33,747 nt of DNA, from the NCBI GenBank assembly GCA_012034075.1, contig JAAURD010000027.1, positions 1 through 33,747 of the forward strand, written 5' to 3'. The DNA is from Chloroflexaceae bacterium (GTDB lineage: Bacteria; Chloroflexota; Chloroflexia; Chloroflexales; Chloroflexaceae). The position numbers and the translations under genes are program-made. Below are positions 20,001 through 26,894 of the stretch, one piece after another. Under the pieces are notes generated by a model. It was not told the origin of the DNA. It was given only the letters and a program-made list of their open reading frames with translations, and made no database searches. Positions within the stretch are counted from its first letter, which is position 1, and every line of letters starts with the position of its first letter.

Positions 20001-20175
20001 GGGATATGCCAATAAGATTAACCTGAAACGGAGAATCAGTATCGGCAAAAAGAACCGGGGTACGATCTGATGGATCATCATATGGTACTGCTAGCACCGG
20101 TCGATGAGGGAGTACGCTCATCAGAAGCATGAGGATAATAAATAGTATGCACAAACGGTGAGAGAGACGGTACAT
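17047..20175 (-). CDS. secreted subtilisin-like serine protease (S8, bacillopeptidase F type)
   Basis: ATG 20175 is preceded by AAAGGTGAT (20183-20191 in window coordinates). Residues 1-30 form a signal peptide ending near PVLA. Residues about 130-225 look like an I9-type propeptide (LVFVDQQPDLS, VYNTL, LWIVNALVV). The catalytic domain (about 245-580) has Asp276 (NIDNGV instead of the usual DTGV), His321 (DHGTHTMG), the oxyanion Asn426 (VTGN) and Ser498 (GTSMAAPH). The C-terminal half holds beta-sandwich regions, including a carboxypeptidase-regulatory-like segment about 650-730. It ends in SSWMPLVLSKP, like the short hydrophobic-Pro tails common on secreted Chloroflexota proteins. It is probably exported and self-processed to degrade extracellular proteins. 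No membrane anchor is seen after the signal peptide. Confidence 0.9.
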   Translation of the reverse strand: MYRLSHRLCILFIILMLLMSVLPHRPVLAVPYDDPSDRTPVLFADTDSPFQVNLIGISQTVPLGQSQQITITMTNTAGIAQTPTFYEALPSPPKGVEAGLIAPAATAERVALPDQDQRVDPQIMADLAASTDGTADFLVFVDQQPDLSLAYTIADWGERGWFVYNTLHENAETSQRDIRQWLEDRGLAYTPLWIVNALVVSGTAADVQDLAARNDVALLQANQVTSLAVTAPVTPSLQQDEPVDERIAWNIDRVQANRVWSDFGVSGQGITVANIDNGVRYDHPALQEQYRGYRGPGLFDHAYNWFDPDGFETDPQDPGDHGTHTMGTMVARGTSDANPPAYGVAPGATWITARGCRSTLCLQSDLIASAQWLLSPTDLNDENPRPDLRPHVINNSWAGDKTSDWYSGYVTAWRAAGIFPVFVTGNTSRIVCGSVASPGDYEHVVGVGATERQDRVTSFTRVGPTPDGRLKPDLMAPGQNIRSTVANANDYGSLQGTSMAAPHVTGAVALLWAANPSLIGNFEATYEILTSTAHPITDEQFDKDFYADCHADTVPNNIYGYGLLDTYAAISATGVDIPWLRFDGLENENAIVVQDTLLPAGASRTIKLTLDATAVAHPGTYRGRILLTNGDLSRSPLELNITLTVPSSSSHATVHGLIVDERDQKPLPGRVTISDGPTLSLEEGMFDVTLPARVEPYDFEVTSQDYVTQTVSRILRSGTQTDVEIVLLENIPRLSGNFDTIEARLAYGEFANRVTMIENTGNQPLTYTTRVQSEYTGVWRSDEVGTVATGWIERPDHATTLMLSDDVTSLPIPIGFPFFFHTQTFTQVFVNPNGVLILEDPLETSFFARGCLPVAETEGTALVPLRIDLDPSQGGAVWYATQDQQFVLTFDAVPLHDQPENTFTFQVVLARDGHVQYNYQHIDQMPITASAGLQLDTDQIQSLGCGDTTPISNELTIELRPQPETSSWLEVPEQTSGTIEPGESAQIFVRLGWVMTGYQQPYRGNIEILSNAPDTPSAYLPIMLSVERLPFSSWMPLVLSKP

Positions 20176-20209
20176 AAGGATAGATCACCTTTATATCGAT
20201 TAAAACCAT

Positions 20210-20226
20210 ACTCCTACATCAGGAGT
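20210..20226. promoter_or_regulatory. inverted repeat in the leader of the protease gene
   Basis: ACTCCT (20210-20215) and AGGAGT (20221-20226) are perfect inverted arms around five bases, 35 bases upstream of the protease start. A -10-like TACAAT on the minus strand lies about 25 bases further upstream, near 20249-20254. The repeat could be an operator or a small 5'-leader hairpin. The remaining bases of the 20176-20381 gap show no gene. Confidence 0.35.
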
Positions 20227-20381
20227 GTCGTTAAACCTACCTTTTTATTGTACCGACTCTTTCAGATTTTGTCTTCCTCATTTCACTCATGATCACCGTT
20301 GACCAGAGCAACAACAGGTCATTTCCTAATCATGCCTGTTCATGATTGAACTCAGCCACAAAATCCTAAGTGATGCTAAAT

Positions 20382-20882
20382 TTATACCCGATGACCATTT
20401 GTACGTATCGCTGCAACAGGACGCTCTGGAGACCATTCAGATTGCATAACACGCCAGATAGCTGGCATCAGATCACTATTCAGGCTTGCTTTTGGAATAA
20501 ACTCATCAGCGCCCGCCGAAAGTGCTGCCTGGCGTGAGCCATAGGTATCGAGAAGACCTAGCGCAACGATCCCAACGCATGGAAGGATCTTACGCAAACG
20601 CGGAATGATTTCAAGACTGGTCAACCCTGGCATACCAAGATCGAGCAATACCACTGATGGGCGCAGCTCACGCGCTTGAATCAATGCATCTTCGCCTCTA
20701 CCGGCTGCACCAATGACTACAACTTCATTATGGTAATGCTTCTGTAGCAACAGCAGTGCAATACGAAGAAAGATAGGGTTGTTTTCAACCAATAAAACCG
20801 GTATCGGCTCTTGTATCGCCGGCGGCAGAGACTGAGCATTCCCGACATGATATTGAACTAGGGTGTTGGTAGGTGCTATCAT
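20382..20882 (-). CDS. stand-alone receiver protein with an altered acidic pocket
   Basis: The 166-residue product has about 25 unstructured N-terminal residues, one receiver domain (about 28-145) and a short tail with no DNA-binding helix-turn-helix. The phospho-acceptor D81 (VVLLDLGMPG) and K131 (IPKAS) are present. The usual acidic pair is E33/N34 (LVENNP), and the Thr/Ser switch residue is replaced by Gly109 (VALGLLD). Phosphorylation may be weak or its output changed. The Shine-Dalgarno GGAGTGA lies within the last codons of the upstream receiver gene, seven bases away, so the two are coupled. A role as a phosphate sink or a protein-binding adaptor is possible; the partner kinase is not identified. 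Confidence 0.8.
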   Translation of the reverse strand: MIAPTNTLVQYHVGNAQSLPPAIQEPIPVLLVENNPIFLRIALLLLQKHYHNEVVVIGAAGRGEDALIQARELRPSVVLLDLGMPGLTSLEIIPRLRKILPCVGIVALGLLDTYGSRQAALSAGADEFIPKASLNSDLMPAIWRVMQSEWSPERPVAAIRTNGHRV

Positions 20883-20889
20883 TTGCTAA

Positions 20890-21285
20890 TCACTCCATAG
20901 GTGCATAAAAAGGCAATGTTCGATAGAGATGATCAATAAGCGGCAGAACCAGCGTGCCAAAATCCGATTTACTCATAAACCCATCAGCGCCAACCTGTTC
21001 GGCAGCGGTCCGGTATTCTGGCGTATCATACGATGTAAGAATAACGACTCGCGGTGGTTGCGGTTGCGCCTTGATCACACGAGTGGTCTCCAATCCGCTC
21101 ATACCTGGCATTGCCAGATCCATCAACACAAGGTCTGGTGCAAGGTGCGGAATTTGTTCCAGTGCTTCATAACCTGAGAATGCACGTCCGATAAGATGGA
21201 TGCGTGGATCCGCCTTGAGAAAGCGCCCTGCTGATGACAGAAATCGACTACTATCATCAACTAACATCACACGAAGAGATGGCAT
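20890..21285 (-). CDS. stand-alone receiver protein (CheY/NarL-type receiver without output domain)
   Basis: The frame is open up to 21429, but the receiver begins at MPSLRVMLVDD. ATG 21285 is taken as the start, giving 132 residues; MNSQL at 21375 is an alternative. The receiver has the acidic pair D10/D11, phospho-acceptor D56 (LVLMDLAMPG), T in VVILTSYD and K in FMSKSD, so it should be phosphorylatable. The sequence resembles NarL-family receivers, but the protein ends soon after the domain with no helix-turn-helix. It is the first gene of a two-gene unit with the following receiver and lies downstream of a promoter and paired direct repeats at 21420-21491. Confidence 0.8.
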   Translation of the reverse strand: MPSLRVMLVDDSSRFLSSAGRFLKADPRIHLIGRAFSGYEALEQIPHLAPDLVLMDLAMPGMSGLETTRVIKAQPQPPRVVILTSYDTPEYRTAAEQVGADGFMSKSDFGTLVLPLIDHLYRTLPFYAPME

Positions 21286-21419
21286 GGAGTACTTTCTAAA
21301 TTTGATAGCTCGGTTACCACACTGTGGTCGCACAGGCCGGTATAGTTGTTCTGCTGAAATCAATTGACTGTTCATGTCATACTCGTTTACCGTATTGTCT
21401 TGAGCGTGTTTTATTCTTG

Positions 21420-21449
21420 TACATACCATACCGGAATTTGTGTTGACAA
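21420..21449 (-). promoter_or_regulatory. promoter for the receiver gene pair
   Basis: On the minus strand TTGTCA (21449-21444) is followed after 18 bases by TATGTA (21425-21420), preceded by TG at the extended -10 position. The -35 is good and the -10 poor, so an activator may be needed. Transcription would start near 21413. Confidence 0.45.
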
Positions 21450-21456
21450 GCTATCG

Positions 21457-21491
21457 GGAAAAACCTGAAGATGGTTAAGGAAAAACCTGAA
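21457..21491. promoter_or_regulatory. two 13-base direct repeats, 22 bases apart, upstream of the promoter
   Basis: GGAAAAACCTGAA occurs exactly at 21457-21469 and again at 21479-21491. The spacing of about two helical turns puts both copies on the same DNA face, immediately upstream of the -35 box. This is the classic position for an activator, for example a response-regulator dimer. The binding protein is unknown. Confidence 0.5.
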
Positions 21492-21551
21492 AAGCATGCA
21501 GAAACGAGATGAAGCTGTTTGAGAACAGGCGTCATGCCGAATGCACAAACC

Positions 21552-21584
21552 GGTATCAGCTGTGCGAAAGCACAAGCTCATACC
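21552..21584 (-). terminator. long stem-loop with a GAAA/TTTC loop after the SulP gene
   Basis: GGTATCAGCTGTGC (21552-21565), loop GAAA and GCACAAGCTCATACC (21570-21584) form a stem of about 14 pairs with one mismatch and one bulge. It lies 13 bases past the stop of the minus-strand transporter gene. The run after the stem on that strand (GGTTTGTG) is only partly T-rich, so termination may be incomplete. Confidence 0.5.
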
Positions 21585-21597
21585 AAAGGGGGAGAGC

Positions 21598-24231
21598 TTA
21601 ATTATTGATATGTATCAACGCATGCAAAACCATGGTGCGATCAATCCACCCCTGAAAGCAATATTCCTTATTCACAACGGGTAAACCGACAACGTCTTCA
21701 TCCATCAATTTCTGAATCGCTGAGACAAGAGATAACGTGTCTTCAACCATCACCACACGACTGGTCATAACATCCGCAGCGATTTGATCCTGAAGCGCAA
21801 CCACCAGTTCTGCTGGTAATTCACCCCCCATAAACCAGGTCATCAAGCGTTGTCGCACATTGGGTTGAACATAGCGAGCTGCTCTTTTGAGAACATCACC
21901 ATCAGTAATCAATCCAATTACCTTCTGGTTTTCTAAGACCACCACACGACGATAGGGAGAAGAAAGAACATGCTGTAAGACATCAATCAGCGAGGTAGTT
22001 GGTTGTACCACGGGAATATCACGTTGTAAAACATCGGCTACTTGTTGCAGGCTGACGTGTGGCAGCACTGGGAGGTCGCTTGCTGGTTGATACATGAGAT
22101 GTGACACGGTGGTAGCTAAGAGATCACTTCGGTCCAGCACGCCCATGAGATGATCGGCTTGATCAACGACCGGTAGGCGTTTAAGATCATGCTGTACCAT
22201 AGACTTTGCTGCGGCCTCTAGGGTATCATTGCTACGTACCATAATCGGGTCGGGGGTCAACAAATCCGATGCTCGCCAGGACTGGTGTGCTAACGCTAGC
22301 ACTGTATGAGCACGTTCCGTCAAAGGCAACAACTGCTTCATGGCAATGGGTAAACGAATAACACCACGACGCAAGAGATCACCTTCGGTAATGATACCAA
22401 CCACCCGCTGTTGATTATCAACAACGGGGAGCCAACGCAAGACATTGTCAAGCAACAGCGTCACAATTTCACTCGCTGGAGTGTCTACACTTACCGCATA
22501 AACATCACGCATGGCAACATCAGCAACCGTTCGATCGGGCGGAAAGAAGGTGTAGTGTTGTTTTATCACACTGCTCTGTTTGACAGACCGACGTTGGTCA
22601 ATCGTAACAATAGCCTGATCAGCACTCCAAAACAGGTTGTGTGTGCCTATGAGATCAATCACACCGGCTTGAGATAAAACCACCTCAACGTTTTCTTGCA
22701 ACCCACTCAAACACACCTCTCCGCCCGTTTGCTGATGCTCTTCGATGATCTGAATCAGCGCTTGAACACCTGTAACATCAACCAACGGAACACCACGCAT
22801 GCTGATCACCAATGTTTGATACTCACGTGCTGTTTCAAACGCTTCTAGCACCGTATGAACATTGCCAAAAAAGAGTGGCCCAGCCAAATAGTAAATATGT
22901 GTGGTCGTACTCGTTGCGACAATAGCATGGCCTTTTGCGCGAATACGTTCAAAATCAACCGGAGCACTGGTAACTGATGTGCTTTCGGTTGATTGGCGTA
23001 AATATATCACCGCAGATGCGGCAACTCCGATCAAGATTGCTTGCGTAAGGTCAAGAGCAACGGTAGCCACCATCGTCAAGAGCATTCCAATGAGTGCATG
23101 ACGCACCCCACGACGGCCAAAAAAACGAATAGATTCCCATTCATTCATCCGCCAGGCAGTGACGAGCAAAACACCCCCTAGCGCTGCCAGCGGGACTTGG
23201 CTCATAAACGGTGACAACACAAACACACTTAAAATAAGTAAAAACGCATGCACAAAGCTTGTAATGCGGGTAACACCACCGCTTTTAATGGCAACACTAC
23301 TGCGTGCAATCGCAGCAGTCGCAGGTACGCCACCAAAAAATGGGATAATCATATTCCCAATACCCTGGCCGATCAATTCCTGATTACTATCAAATGCTTG
23401 TCCAGTCATATTTGTTGTAACAGCACCGCATAAAAGACTTTCTATTGCTCCTAATGCTGCAATTGAAACAGCAATCGTGAGTAAATCACTCAAATGATCC
23501 CAGGGTATCTCACTCAAAGTCAATCGGGCATCCAGCAGAATCGTTTGGGGGATCGTCCCAATCATTGGCACCTGCCAACCAAAACCGATAGCCACAGCCG
23601 ATGCAAGCACTAAGCCAACAAGCGACCACGGAAGAGTACGGTTAAACCGAGGAAACACGATCATAATCCCTATCACAATCATCGCGAGCACAAAAGTATG
23701 CCAATCTGGTACTGGTGGATGCAGCACATAGTAGAACAATTTTTGCAGTGCGGTTTCAGCCATAGGGCTATGAATGCCCAGTATCGCATCGATTTGCCCA
23801 ATGGCAATAATCAACGCAATGCCACTGGTAAAACCAGTGATGACAGGAGAAGGAATAAACGAAATATACCGCCCTAACCGAAACAAGCCAAGCAAAATGA
23901 GGAGCAATCCGGCAATAATACTGGCTACCCAAATACCAGAAAGACCATACTTTTGTGATAATGTAATCAATACTGCGGACATTGCACCCGTAGGTCCACT
24001 TATTTGATACGAACCACCTCCAAAACCGGCGATAATCAACCCAGCCAGAATAGCCGTGACCAAACCAGCCGCTGCATCCGCACCACTAGCGACACCAAAC
24101 GCTAAAGCCAGCGGTAACGCCACAGCGCCTACTGTCAGACCAGCAAGAATATCACGTTGCAACATGGCCCAATGATAGCCTGCAAATTCACGCTGCCACA
24201 ATACCACCAACGGTATGTTTTTCCATTCCAT
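21598..24231 (-). CDS. SulP-family anion transporter with STAS and four CBS domains
   Basis: The 877-residue protein starts at ATG 24231 with AAAAGGTGG just upstream. Residues about 15-415 are the SulP membrane domain with roughly 11-14 helices and family segments such as GLTVGAVALPLALAFG, QISGPTGAM, LGAIESLL and FFGGVPATAAIARS. Residues 435-545 form a STAS domain (VPLVDVTGVQAL). Four CBS repeats follow, at about 570-622, 654-706, 731-784 and 818-872, making two Bateman modules likely to bind adenosine nucleotides. SulP proteins carry sulfate, bicarbonate or other anions; the substrate is not readable here. Four CBS domains after STAS is an unusually long regulatory tail and suggests control by energy state. 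The arsR gene lies 107 bases upstream on the same strand, so an ArsR-controlled unit is likely. Confidence 0.9.
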   Translation of the reverse strand: MEWKNIPLVVLWQREFAGYHWAMLQRDILAGLTVGAVALPLALAFGVASGADAAAGLVTAILAGLIIAGFGGGSYQISGPTGAMSAVLITLSQKYGLSGIWVASIIAGLLLILLGLFRLGRYISFIPSPVITGFTSGIALIIAIGQIDAILGIHSPMAETALQKLFYYVLHPPVPDWHTFVLAMIVIGIMIVFPRFNRTLPWSLVGLVLASAVAIGFGWQVPMIGTIPQTILLDARLTLSEIPWDHLSDLLTIAVSIAALGAIESLLCGAVTTNMTGQAFDSNQELIGQGIGNMIIPFFGGVPATAAIARSSVAIKSGGVTRITSFVHAFLLILSVFVLSPFMSQVPLAALGGVLLVTAWRMNEWESIRFFGRRGVRHALIGMLLTMVATVALDLTQAILIGVAASAVIYLRQSTESTSVTSAPVDFERIRAKGHAIVATSTTTHIYYLAGPLFFGNVHTVLEAFETAREYQTLVISMRGVPLVDVTGVQALIQIIEEHQQTGGEVCLSGLQENVEVVLSQAGVIDLIGTHNLFWSADQAIVTIDQRRSVKQSSVIKQHYTFFPPDRTVADVAMRDVYAVSVDTPASEIVTLLLDNVLRWLPVVDNQQRVVGIITEGDLLRRGVIRLPIAMKQLLPLTERAHTVLALAHQSWRASDLLTPDPIMVRSNDTLEAAAKSMVQHDLKRLPVVDQADHLMGVLDRSDLLATTVSHLMYQPASDLPVLPHVSLQQVADVLQRDIPVVQPTTSLIDVLQHVLSSPYRRVVVLENQKVIGLITDGDVLKRAARYVQPNVRQRLMTWFMGGELPAELVVALQDQIAADVMTSRVVMVEDTLSLVSAIQKLMDEDVVGLPVVNKEYCFQGWIDRTMVLHALIHINN

Positions 24232-24306
24232 ACGACCACCTTTTGAGAACGTCTCACAAAGCGATGAGATGAAGCATATCCTTGACCAAAGCTCCCTCGT
24301 TTATTT

Positions 24307-24325
24307 CTCGAAAATTTCTTTCGAG
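24307..24325. promoter_or_regulatory. perfect inverted repeat between arsR and the transporter gene
   Basis: CTCGAAA (24307-24313) and TTTCGAG (24319-24325) are perfect seven-base arms around a five-base centre. The repeat lies 13 bases after the arsR stop and has no T-run, so it could be an intercistronic mRNA hairpin or a protein site. A smaller GAGA/TCTC hairpin lies at about 24245-24255. Confidence 0.4.
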
Positions 24326-24338
24326 CGCAACTTCTGCT

Positions 24339-24680
24339 TTATAAGCTATCCGTTTCTTGGGATAACTGTTGAAGGAGTTCCTGGGTACTGATCAGATGAT
24401 TATTAAAAATGGTTTGTGCCACATCAAGCAATTCAAACAGACATGGATCGCGAACCCGATAATACACTGTCGTACCATCTTTCCGTGAGTCAACCATTTG
24501 TTTATGTCGTAACACGGCAAGTTGTTGTGAAACACTGGACTGATCTAACTCCAGCACCAGTTGCAAATCATGCACGCTCTTTTCGCCAGACCGAAGTTGC
24601 TCTAAAATCACAAGACGTGCAGGATGGCCTAAAGCCCGAAAAAAATCGGCCTTAAAACGATGAAGCGGTTGTTGCATCAC
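24339..24680 (-). CDS. ArsR-family winged-helix transcriptional repressor
   Basis: The 113-residue product has the ArsR fold: an N-terminal helix (FFRALGHPARLVILEQLRSG), the recognition region SVHDLQLVLELDQSSVSQQLAVLRHKQMV and a wing (SRKDGTTVYYRV). The classical ELCVCDL metal site is absent (SVHDLQ instead), and the only visible cysteine is in RDPCLFELL near residue 80. Sensing by a metal thiolate or a two-cysteine persulfide switch is therefore unlikely. ATG at 24680 and 24677 are both possible starts. It is probably autoregulated through the palindrome at 24742-24757 and controls the transporter downstream. Confidence 0.9.
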   Translation of the reverse strand: MMQQPLHRFKADFFRALGHPARLVILEQLRSGEKSVHDLQLVLELDQSSVSQQLAVLRHKQMVDSRKDGTTVYYRVRDPCLFELLDVAQTIFNNHLISTQELLQQLSQETDSL

Positions 24681-24741
24681 CCATACTCGCTTTCGCTCTC
24701 ATGAACATGTGGTACCTCTTGAATAGATAATCAATAGAAGC

Positions 24742-24757
24742 AAATATTATAATATTT
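24742..24757. promoter_or_regulatory. 16-base perfect palindrome, likely ArsR operator
   Basis: AAATATTATAATATTT is a perfect AT-rich palindrome 62 bases before the arsR start. It sits just at and after the predicted transcription start of the minus-strand promoter (TTGACA at 24794-24789, TACCAT at 24771-24766). ArsR-family repressors bind AT-rich palindromes in such positions; which protein binds here is inferred. Confidence 0.6.
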
Positions 24758-24765
24758 ATATCTTT

Positions 24766-24794
24766 ATGGTATCAGAGATAAATCTGTTTGTCAA
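24766..24794 (-). promoter_or_regulatory. sigma-70-type promoter for arsR and the transporter
   Basis: On the minus strand a consensus TTGACA (24794-24789) and TACCAT (24771-24766) are separated by 17 bases. Transcription would start near 24759, at the edge of the palindrome. Confidence 0.65.
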
Positions 24795-24837
24795 CAACAT
24801 CTTCTCGGTTCTGTGCAGCCCCGTCATGCAAACACAC

Positions 24838-24866
24838 TTGCATCTCAAATCGTCCTGGTTTATACT
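24838..24866 (+). promoter_or_regulatory. sigma-70-type promoter for the M23 peptidase gene
   Basis: TTGCAT (24838-24843) and TATACT (24861-24866) are separated by 17 bases. It is divergent from the arsR promoter, with the -35 boxes about 43 bases apart. The start would be near 24873, giving a leader of about 110 bases. Confidence 0.55.
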
Positions 24867-24984
24867 GTTACGGGTTATATTGCGGTACGTCTCTGGTGGT
24901 GTGGTTATCTCACACATCATTGCATGATCCGTAAAGCGGTGGGTACGTTCCGCCTCTGACGTTTTGGTAGACGAAAGGCATATC

Positions 24985-26892
24985 GTGAGTCTCTACCCTT
25001 CTCATATTCCCCAATCTGGTGGGTCACCGCAGCGAAACCGAACGTGGTTGCGGTGGCTGATCATTAGTGTGGCTATTGTGCTCCTGCTCATCGCACTGTT
25101 CTGGCCCTTCTTACAACCTTCGCCTGAGCCGGTTGCCGAACAACATGCCACTCCTATCCCCACAACGGCAACTCCAGGACCATCGTCTGGCGAAGCGCCC
25201 ACGCCGACGATTATCACGCTCGAACCGTCAAGTGCATCGCCTACGCCGACGATCATACGCGTCCTGCCAACCAGCACACCGGCCTTTTCGGATGCCTTTT
25301 TCGATTCGCAGCGATTGAGTTATGAACCAGATTTTTATGTCCCTGAGATCCAGGTATTCCTGGGGAGCCAACCAGGACCGCTCAAAGATACGCGCTTTCA
25401 AATTGGTGGCTATGGCCATTCCTTTGCCGAAACCCTGGTCAGCATGACCACATTGTATAGCATCAACCCGAAGGTCGTGCTGGCTCTGTTTGAAACCCAG
25501 AGTCGGTTACTCTCAACAGCCGAACCAGCACCCGATCAACTCACCTGGGCAATGGGTTATCACGGCGGCGCAGGTGGCCGGGCCGGACTCTATAGCCAGT
25601 TTTACTGGGCAGTGATGGAGTTACGCTATGCCATCCGGGATTATGTGCTAGGATTTGAAGCCGGTGTCTTGCCAGATATCGTCTTTGCCGATGCATCACG
25701 CCAACCCGTGGGGCTTGATATGACTTTGGCCCATTATGCCCTGGCACGGGTACTCGCTCAGACCACCACCCCCGATCAGCTCACCAATCGTCTGGATGCG
25801 TTTCAGGCAACCTACACCGAGCTGTTTGAAGACCCTCGGTTGCCACCGGACGATTGGCCTGAACCAGCCGAACCTTTTCTACACATGCCCATGGAAGAGC
25901 CATTCCGCATTACATCAGTCTTTGATCATCACACACCATTACTGCATAAAAATGGATCAACCCAATCATTCTGGGGACAAGAAAGTCCCTACATCTCCTA
26001 TGATGGTCATACCGGTTGGGATTATGCCATGCGCCCACCTGATATCGTGTTGGCCGCTGCAGGTGGTACGGTCGTCTTCGCTGGCTTCTCCGATGATGGC
26101 TGTGTGACCCCAGCCGGGGCCGTGATTATTGATCATGGCAATGGGTATCGCTCCCTCTACTGGCACCTATCGAGCATCACCATCGAACTGGGCGCAACCG
26201 TCGCATCAGGTGATCCCATAGGTGTGGCCGGTGAGACCGGCTGTGCGATTGGTCCCCATCTTCACCTTCAAGTCCAATATCTTGGTCGCGATACCGACCC
26301 CTATGGCTGGTGTGCTGCCGGCAATGGCCCCTGGGGAGAGAGTCCCGGTGGTCAGCAGAGCACCTGGCTCTGGGCCGATTGGCCCGACCCCTGTGGGGCC
26401 GTACCAGACAATACAATTGTGATCGATAACCAGTCGGATGGGTTTGCGAGCTACGGGTCGTGGCAGCAAAGCGAGATGGGCTATGCTGATGGTACCCTGT
26501 TTCAGGAAACCATCCCGTTTCGCTATGAGCGTCAGCCCTGGGAACTCCGCCCCTTTGTAGAGACACCCGCAGTTGCCACCTGGCAACCCACACGCTTACA
26601 GGCCGGCACCTACCGCGTTCTGGCATATCTGCCGTATGTGCTCAATGGGCTGGATGATTCGCAAGAAATACGCTACCGTGTGCATTATGCTGGCGGTGAT
26701 GCCCTGGTGACGATCAATGGTGAGACATGGGCCAACGGTTGGGCCGATCTTGGCACCTACCCGTTTGCGCCAGATGCCCCGGCCTTTGTCAGTGTCAGCT
26801 CACTCGCAGGTGATGCGGGACGCGGTATCTGGGCCGATGCGGTGGCATGGCAATTGCAAGAGACCCAGGTCTCTGAAACGAGTGGGCCATAA
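24985..26892 (+). CDS. membrane-anchored M23 metallopeptidase with a C-terminal golvesin-like domain
   Basis: GTG 24985 is chosen because GAAAGG (24973-24978) precedes it; the frame also extends to TTG 24964. One membrane helix lies near residues 20-40 (WLIISVAIVLLLIALFWPF), followed by a Pro/Thr-rich linker to about residue 90, so the rest is extracellular. A helical region (about 90-300) is not recognised. The M23 (LytM/lysostaphin-type) domain covers about 325-445, with zinc ligands His342 and Asp346 (HTGWD) and His427 in HLH, and YWHL between them. It should cut peptidoglycan cross-bridges, or bind murein if inactive, but all ligands are present. Residues about 480-635 resemble a golvesin/xanthan-lyase C-terminal beta domain (YRVLAYLPY, ADAVAWQL). 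The stop is two bases from the convergent kinase stop. Confidence 0.85.
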   Translation: MSLYPSHIPQSGGSPQRNRTWLRWLIISVAIVLLLIALFWPFLQPSPEPVAEQHATPIPTTATPGPSSGEAPTPTIITLEPSSASPTPTIIRVLPTSTPAFSDAFFDSQRLSYEPDFYVPEIQVFLGSQPGPLKDTRFQIGGYGHSFAETLVSMTTLYSINPKVVLALFETQSRLLSTAEPAPDQLTWAMGYHGGAGGRAGLYSQFYWAVMELRYAIRDYVLGFEAGVLPDIVFADASRQPVGLDMTLAHYALARVLAQTTTPDQLTNRLDAFQATYTELFEDPRLPPDDWPEPAEPFLHMPMEEPFRITSVFDHHTPLLHKNGSTQSFWGQESPYISYDGHTGWDYAMRPPDIVLAAAGGTVVFAGFSDDGCVTPAGAVIIDHGNGYRSLYWHLSSITIELGATVASGDPIGVAGETGCAIGPHLHLQVQYLGRDTDPYGWCAAGNGPWGESPGGQQSTWLWADWPDPCGAVPDNTIVIDNQSDGFASYGSWQQSEMGYADGTLFQETIPFRYERQPWELRPFVETPAVATWQPTRLQAGTYRVLAYLPYVLNGLDDSQEIRYRVHYAGGDALVTINGETWANGWADLGTYPFAPDAPAFVSVSSLAGDAGRGIWADAVAWQLQETQVSETSGP

Positions 26893-26894
26893 CG

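Noticed and set aside
26177..26626. 149-codon minus-strand frame opposite the M23 peptidase
   Set aside because: It is antisense to the zinc-ligand region of a well-supported gene, with Arg/His/Ser-rich nonsense composition.
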